Positions 60,161-64,000 of a DNA stretch of 64,000 bases are shown one piece after another. The notes beneath the pieces are model-generated. The model was given only the letters and a program-made list of their open reading frames with translations, ran no database searches and was not told the DNA's origin. How positions within the stretch are numbered: the stretch's first letter is position 1; every line of letters starts with the position of its first letter. The translations under genes and the position numbers were made by a program. The DNA is from an uncultured Tenacibaculum sp. GTDB taxonomy: Bacteria > Bacteroidota > Bacteroidia > Flavobacteriales > Flavobacteriaceae. The stretch lies in NCBI RefSeq assembly GCF_947498805.1, contig NZ_CANMLT010000001.1, forward strand, positions 558,001 through 622,000. The letters run 5' to 3'.

Positions 60161-62356
60161 ATGATAAAAAAAATACAACTACTAGTATTAATTTTAATAA
60201 CACCATTGTGTTTCGGGCAGAACATAACATTTACCTTTGAGAATGCTCGAAATACGAATGATGGAACCGATGATTTTTATGAAGCAGATATTTATATTGC
60301 TTCGGATGTTGACTTTAAATTAGGTTCGGGACAAATTTATTTTACTTACAATACAGCAGCTTTTGGAAATAATATTCATACAAGTGGAAACTTCGAATAT
60401 TTACAACCGGCGGGAAGTATTTTAGGAGAAGTTTATGGTTTTCCGGCGTACAAAGACTTTATTGTAAACGATAATACAACTTCTAGAGTGTCCACTTCTT
60501 TTCAGCAAGGAGTAAGTAGTGGAACAATTACCGCCAATAACGTAACTTCTTCTTCTAAGCATTTATTCAGTATAAAAATTAAGTATACGGATATAAATGA
60601 AACACCCAATATTGCATTTGAAACTGGGGCAGTGTATTTAGATCAGTTTTTTACTGCTTGTGGACCAACATCTTTGGGGTTTCCAGACTGTACCAATCAT
60701 CCAGGAGTTCAATTAACTGGAGATACTTTTAATTCAGCAGGAGCAGTAGTAGCAAGTGATGTTAATTGGTCAGGAGCTGTAGATACTAATTGGACAGTTA
60801 CTGGAAATTGGGGAGGAGGAGCTTTACCTATAACAACGGATGATGTGGTTATACCAAACGTAGCAACTACACCTGTAGTTGGAAGTACCGTTCAGGTTAA
60901 AGACTTAACAATACAATCTCTTTCTTCTTTTGATATTAATGAGAATGGAGGAGTAACGGTAGATGGTAATTTTGTGAATGATGGAAGTTTTACGATGACG
61001 TCAACAACTTCCAATAGTGCAAGTTTGGTTGTAAAAGGATCGTCAAACGGACAAATAACTTACGAACGAGGAGGTTTATTGGCAAATCAATGGAGTATTG
61101 TTGCTGCGCCAGTATCAGGCCAAAGTGTAAAAGATTTTGTTGAAAATGCAGCGAATAATATTCGAGTAAATACAACGGTAACTCCTAATAGATATGCTGT
61201 AGGATATTACGATGATAGTAGAGCTGCAGGAAGTAAATGGGTATATTACACCGTAGATGATTTAGCATCGAATAGCATTACCTTTGAAGAAGGAAAAAGT
61301 TACGCTATCTCTAGAGCCACCAATGGTTCAATAAGTTTTACAGGAACTGTAGTAACAGCTGATGTGAACGAAACAGTAATCGCTTCTCAATGGAATGCGG
61401 TTGGAAACCCATATACCGCGTTTTTACCAATCAATGAAAACTCAGGAACGAATTTTATCAATGATAATCTTGCGAGTTTTGATCCAACCTATGTAGGAGT
61501 ATATGTTTGGGATAATGCTCAAAACAAATATGTTGCTAAAACGCTGGCAAGTGGAGAAAGTTCTTTAGCACCTGGACAAGGATTCTTTGTTAAAACAGGA
61601 GGTAGTGCAAGTAACATGACTTTTAAACAAGCACAACGAATGGTACAACCCGCTACAGGAGGAACCTTTAGTAAGGAAGCAAGTATTCCAACAATTAAGT
61701 TATCCATCGCATCAAAAGGAGTAAAAGTAAATACAAGTATCAGTTATAGGAATAATGCCACGAATGGATTGGATGTTGGGTATGATATTGGAAACTTTGA
61801 AGGAGCTAGTTTAGATATTTACACAAGACTTTTAGATGGTTCATCAGAAAAGAACTTTACCTATCAATCTTTACCTAAAGAAGCGAATGAAACTATGATT
61901 ATTCCAGTAGGAGTTAAGGCTGTTGAGGGAACAACAATTAGTATTAGCTCAGAAGGTAATGCTTTACCTGAAGATGCTGAGGTGTACTTAGAAGATAGGT
62001 TATTAGAAAAGTATATTGATGTAACCAAAGAGTCTTATGATTTAACCTTATCAAAGCCAGAAAACGGCATAGGAAGATTTTATTTACATACAAAAGTACA
62101 AGTAGAGATTCCAGAAGTACTTTCGGAAAGTATCAAGATTTATACAGTAAATCAAAGATTGTTTGTAGAAGGTATTCAAGGAGAAAGTTTTGAATTACAA
62201 TTGTACAATACATTAGGAAAACAAGTATATCAAGGAAAATTTATAGGAACAGGAAAGAATTCGATTGTTTTGCCAAAAGTAGAAACAGGAATTTATGTAG
62301 TAAATGTAAAAAGCACTATTGGAATAGCGAATAAGAAGGTAGTTCTAAAAAAATAA
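60161..62356 (+). CDS. T9SS-sorted surface protein with possible cohesin-like N-domain
   Basis: 731 residues with a signal peptide ending FGQ. About residues 20-165 are a beta-sandwich that recalls cohesin domains in layout (ADIYIASDVDFKLGSGQIYF..., YNTAAFGNN, LFSIKIKYTD), though I could not test this. About 200-440 are beta-rich repeats (NWSGAVDTNWTVTGNWGGG, then AxQWNAVGNPYTAFLP). The C-terminal ~80 residues form a type A sorting domain (ELQLYNTLGKQVYQGKF, GIYVVNVKSTIGIANKKV, ending VVLKK), so the protein should pass the outer membrane by T9SS and be attached to the surface. It could be the anchor for the dockerin-like proteins encoded upstream. Confidence 0.82.
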   Translation: MIKKIQLLVLILITPLCFGQNITFTFENARNTNDGTDDFYEADIYIASDVDFKLGSGQIYFTYNTAAFGNNIHTSGNFEYLQPAGSILGEVYGFPAYKDFIVNDNTTSRVSTSFQQGVSSGTITANNVTSSSKHLFSIKIKYTDINETPNIAFETGAVYLDQFFTACGPTSLGFPDCTNHPGVQLTGDTFNSAGAVVASDVNWSGAVDTNWTVTGNWGGGALPITTDDVVIPNVATTPVVGSTVQVKDLTIQSLSSFDINENGGVTVDGNFVNDGSFTMTSTTSNSASLVVKGSSNGQITYERGGLLANQWSIVAAPVSGQSVKDFVENAANNIRVNTTVTPNRYAVGYYDDSRAAGSKWVYYTVDDLASNSITFEEGKSYAISRATNGSISFTGTVVTADVNETVIASQWNAVGNPYTAFLPINENSGTNFINDNLASFDPTYVGVYVWDNAQNKYVAKTLASGESSLAPGQGFFVKTGGSASNMTFKQAQRMVQPATGGTFSKEASIPTIKLSIASKGVKVNTSISYRNNATNGLDVGYDIGNFEGASLDIYTRLLDGSSEKNFTYQSLPKEANETMIIPVGVKAVEGTTISISSEGNALPEDAEVYLEDRLLEKYIDVTKESYDLTLSKPENGIGRFYLHTKVQVEIPEVLSESIKIYTVNQRLFVEGIQGESFELQLYNTLGKQVYQGKFIGTGKNSIVLPKVETGIYVVNVKSTIGIANKKVVLKK

Positions 62357-62362
62357 GGATCG

Positions 62363-62536
62363 ATGAAATCACAAAAAACAACAAGTCAAGAAAATAAAAT
62401 CACCAGAAAAGAGGCATTAGAAAAGTTAGGAAAGTATGGTAAATATACTGCCTTAACAGCCTTAGGAACTTATATGATATTGAATCCGCAGAAAGCGCAA
62501 GCGCAAAGTCCAGAAGATCCAGGAGAAGGGTTTTAA
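62363..62536 (+). CDS. Small leader-like protein after the T9SS protein
   Basis: 57 residues from ATG 62363 to TAA 62534-62536. The N-terminus MKSQKTTSQENKITRKEALEK is followed by a hydrophobic stretch (YTALTALGTYMILN) and an AQAQ signal-cleavage-like site. The remaining peptide is only SPEDPGEGF. It resembles a Tat- or Sec-type leader with a very short mature part. It is 6 bases after the T9SS gene and just before the terminator, so it is co-transcribed. I recall similar small genes after T9SS proteins in Flavobacteriia, with no known function. Confidence 0.55.
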   Translation: MKSQKTTSQENKITRKEALEKLGKYGKYTALTALGTYMILNPQKAQAQSPEDPGEGF

Positions 62537-62537
62537 T

Positions 62538-62570
62538 AAAAAAGTCAGCTAATTTTAGCTGACTTTTTTT
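62538..62570. terminator. Bidirectional intrinsic terminator
   Basis: GTCAGCTA (62544-62551) and TAGCTGAC (62556-62563) pair across a short loop, with A6 (62538-62543) before and T7 (62564-62570) after, so it works in both directions. It separates the rightward secreted-protein operon from the leftward LytTR operon. Confidence 0.92.
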
Positions 62571-62574
62571 ATCC

Positions 62575-63273
62575 TTATTTTAATAATTCGTCTATTTGAT
62601 TCTTATAACTACTGCCTATTGGGATAACATGTTTTTCTATGAAAATTCTATTTCCTTCAATGCTTTCAATATATTTTTTGGAGACAGCAAAGGAGCGATG
62701 TACTTGAACAAAATCATCATGAGCGATTGATTCCAGTAATTCAGAAACTTTTTCTCGAACAGTTATGATGTTACTTGAGGTAAAAACTTTGGTATAGTTA
62801 CCATCAGACTCAAGAAATAGAATAGTATCAATAGCTATTTGAACATGTTTTTTATTAGAACGTAAAAACAAAGTTTGCTTTAGTTCACTTTTAGATGTTT
62901 CAATAGAAGATTGTGGTTTTTCATTGGGTTTTACTGCTTTGTTTACCGCTTTTAAAAAACGCTCAAAGCTAAAAGGTTTTAATAAATAATCAATTACGTT
63001 TAACTCATAACCTTCTAATGCATATTCTCTATAAGCCGTAGTAACAATAACTTTGGGCGGGGATGTTAAGGTCTTTAAAAAATCAAAACCTTTTAATTTG
63101 GGCATGTTTAAATCTAAAAAAACCAAATCTACGGTATGTTGACTCAAATATTCTAGTGCTTCAATAGCATCATAACACTGTTTTGAAAGTTGCATATAAG
63201 GCAGCATATCACAATAGCCCTTAATAATTTTATGGGACATTTGTTCATCATCTATAATTAAGTATTTAATCAT
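62575..63273 (-). CDS. LytTR family response regulator
   Basis: 232 residues. The N-terminal receiver domain (about 1-120) has the phospho-acceptor Asp in DLVFLDLNMPKLKGF, the acidic pocket IIDDEQ, and the C-terminal lysine in LLKPFSFE. The C-terminal LytTR DNA-binding domain (about 135-230) has FLESDGNYTKVFTSSN and VHRSFAVSKKYIESIEGNRI. It is the partner of the histidine kinase encoded upstream, whose gene overlaps it by 4 bases. The target is unknown. The neighbouring secreted-protein operon across the terminator is a candidate, but no binding-site evidence was found. Confidence 0.92.
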   Translation of the reverse strand: MIKYLIIDDEQMSHKIIKGYCDMLPYMQLSKQCYDAIEALEYLSQHTVDLVFLDLNMPKLKGFDFLKTLTSPPKVIVTTAYREYALEGYELNVIDYLLKPFSFERFLKAVNKAVKPNEKPQSSIETSKSELKQTLFLRSNKKHVQIAIDTILFLESDGNYTKVFTSSNIITVREKVSELLESIAHDDFVQVHRSFAVSKKYIESIEGNRIFIEKHVIPIGSSYKNQIDELLK

Positions 63274-64000
63274 GTTAGATATATAGTTAGTGTTGCTTTA
63301 TAGATGTTTTTTAATTCTGTAAAATTAAGTTGATGTTTTTTAGGGTATATCAACTCCAATCTACGTTGTAAATTTTTTAACCCAATTCCAGATTGGCTAT
63401 TAATTTCTTCAGGATCAAAGTTGTTTTCAATCTCAAAGTAAATAACAGCTGAGCTCACTTTAAGTTTTGCTTTTATATAGGCATCATTTCTTAAATTTTC
63501 TACACCGTGTTTAAATGCATTTTCCAATAAATTAATAAACAAAAGAGGTGTAACCTTAATTCCTTCATCTATAATTTCTACATCAAATGTAATATCTATA
63601 TTTTTATAATAACGTATTTTATGAAGCTCAATATAATGTTCTAAGAAAATTATTTCTTCTTCTATAGTTACATAATCATCGTCACCTCTGTAAATACTAT
63701 AACTCATCATATCAGATAATTTAAGAATAAGTGTTTTAGTCTTTTCAGTATCCTCATCTACTAAGCCATATAAATTATTTAGCGTATTGAAAAAAAAGTG
63801 TGGGTTTACCTGATTTTTTAAATGTAATAGTTCTGCTTTTTTATTTTCAGTTTTCAATGAAATAATCATTTTAATCTGTTTGAAAACCCAGTATAGAAAC
63901 AACACTATCAAACTTAAAAAGTAGCATAACGCAATAGTCATATAAGGCTGCTCCCCTCCAAATTCATCATTAAAAGCAACAATAATAACTCCAAACAAGA
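63270..64000 (-). CDS. LytS-type sensor histidine kinase (partial, runs off right edge)
   Basis: The frame is open to the right edge, so the N-terminus and further membrane segments are missing. The visible part has one TM (about 20 residues, IALCYFLSLIVLFLYWVF), then a His_kinase domain with phospho-acceptor His in LKNQVNPHFFFNTLN and an ATP-binding segment (PLLFINLLENAFKHGVENL and SGIGLKNLQRRLELIYP). Such kinases pair with LytTR regulators. The gene overlaps the response-regulator gene by 4 bases, so they form one operon. The signal sensed cannot be told from this fragment. Confidence 0.9.
   Translation of the reverse strand, partial: LFGVIIVAFNDEFGGEQPYMTIALCYFLSLIVLFLYWVFKQIKMIISLKTENKKAELLHLKNQVNPHFFFNTLNNLYGLVDEDTEKTKTLILKLSDMMSYSIYRGDDDYVTIEEEIIFLEHYIELHKIRYYKNIDITFDVEIIDEGIKVTPLLFINLLENAFKHGVENLRNDAYIKAKLKVSSAVIYFEIENNFDPEEINSQSGIGLKNLQRRLELIYPKKHQLNFTELKNIYKATLTIYLT

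Overview
The window reads as chromosomal DNA of a marine Flavobacteriaceae-type Bacteroidetes. It is AT-rich, its genes lack strong Shine-Dalgarno sequences, several promoters carry the Bacteroidetes -7 element TAnnTTTG, and it encodes a type IX secretion (T9SS) sorting domain, a TonB-dependent receptor, SusR-like propeller sensors and many lipoproteins. I see no tRNA, rRNA, CRISPR array, insertion sequence or phage gene. Genes are packed tightly. The longest gene-free stretch is 296 bases (13170-13465).

Region A (1-10322) looks like one redox and lipid regulon. A leftward operon (3652 to beyond 1) encodes a small lipoprotein, a 383-residue lipoprotein, a c-type cytochrome lipoprotein, a YceI-like lipocalin, an OB-fold protein and a DUF5777-like outer-membrane barrel. 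Rightward units encode small membrane proteins, an orphan ABC six-TM domain, a sterol-desaturase-type di-iron hydroxylase, a Rieske oxygenase, a DUF4377 lipoprotein and a PaaE-like ferredoxin reductase. All four promoters carry a Crp/Fnr-type palindrome TTGAC-N4-GTCAA whose centre lies exactly 33 bp from the centre of a -7 element. This is the strongest regulatory signal in the window.

Region B (10398-31536) is a beta-1,3-glucan (laminarin-type) utilisation locus. In order it encodes a SusR-like sensor/regulator, a clan GH-A glycosidase fused to an outer-membrane-like beta-barrel, two glycan-binding lipoproteins and a GH16 laminarinase between them. Then come a cytoplasmic beta-1,3-glucan phosphorylase (GH149-like), a GH17 lipoprotein, a GH30 enzyme, a GPH sugar transporter fused to a GH17 domain, a free cytoplasmic GH17 paralogue and a LacI regulator. 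No SusC/SusD pair is present.

Region C (31537-40373) looks like a phosphonate locus. It encodes a TonB-dependent receptor, a DUF5690 MFS transporter, a TIGR03364-type FAD oxidoreductase, a PhnX-like HAD hydrolase, a secreted alkaline-phosphatase-superfamily enzyme with four hemopexin-like repeats, and a convergent XRE-cupin regulator. Two of its promoters are framed by long inverted repeats with GTTTAC/GTAAAC ends.

Region D (40474-46915) is an SOS mutagenesis module. dinB and a short dnaE run left. A self-cleaving XRE-S24 (LexA-like) repressor and a DEDDh exonuclease/GIY-YIG protein run right. The divergent promoters share a TTGTAGCA operator built into both -7 boxes and are probably leaderless.

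Region E (47059-62536) encodes a TPR-LuxR sensor and large secreted proteins. Three neighbours share a C-terminal module ending in two dockerin-like EF-hand loops. A T9SS-sorted protein that follows begins with a possible cohesin-like beta-sandwich. A bidirectional terminator separates this from region F (62575-64000), a LytTR response regulator and a truncated LytS-type histidine kinase.
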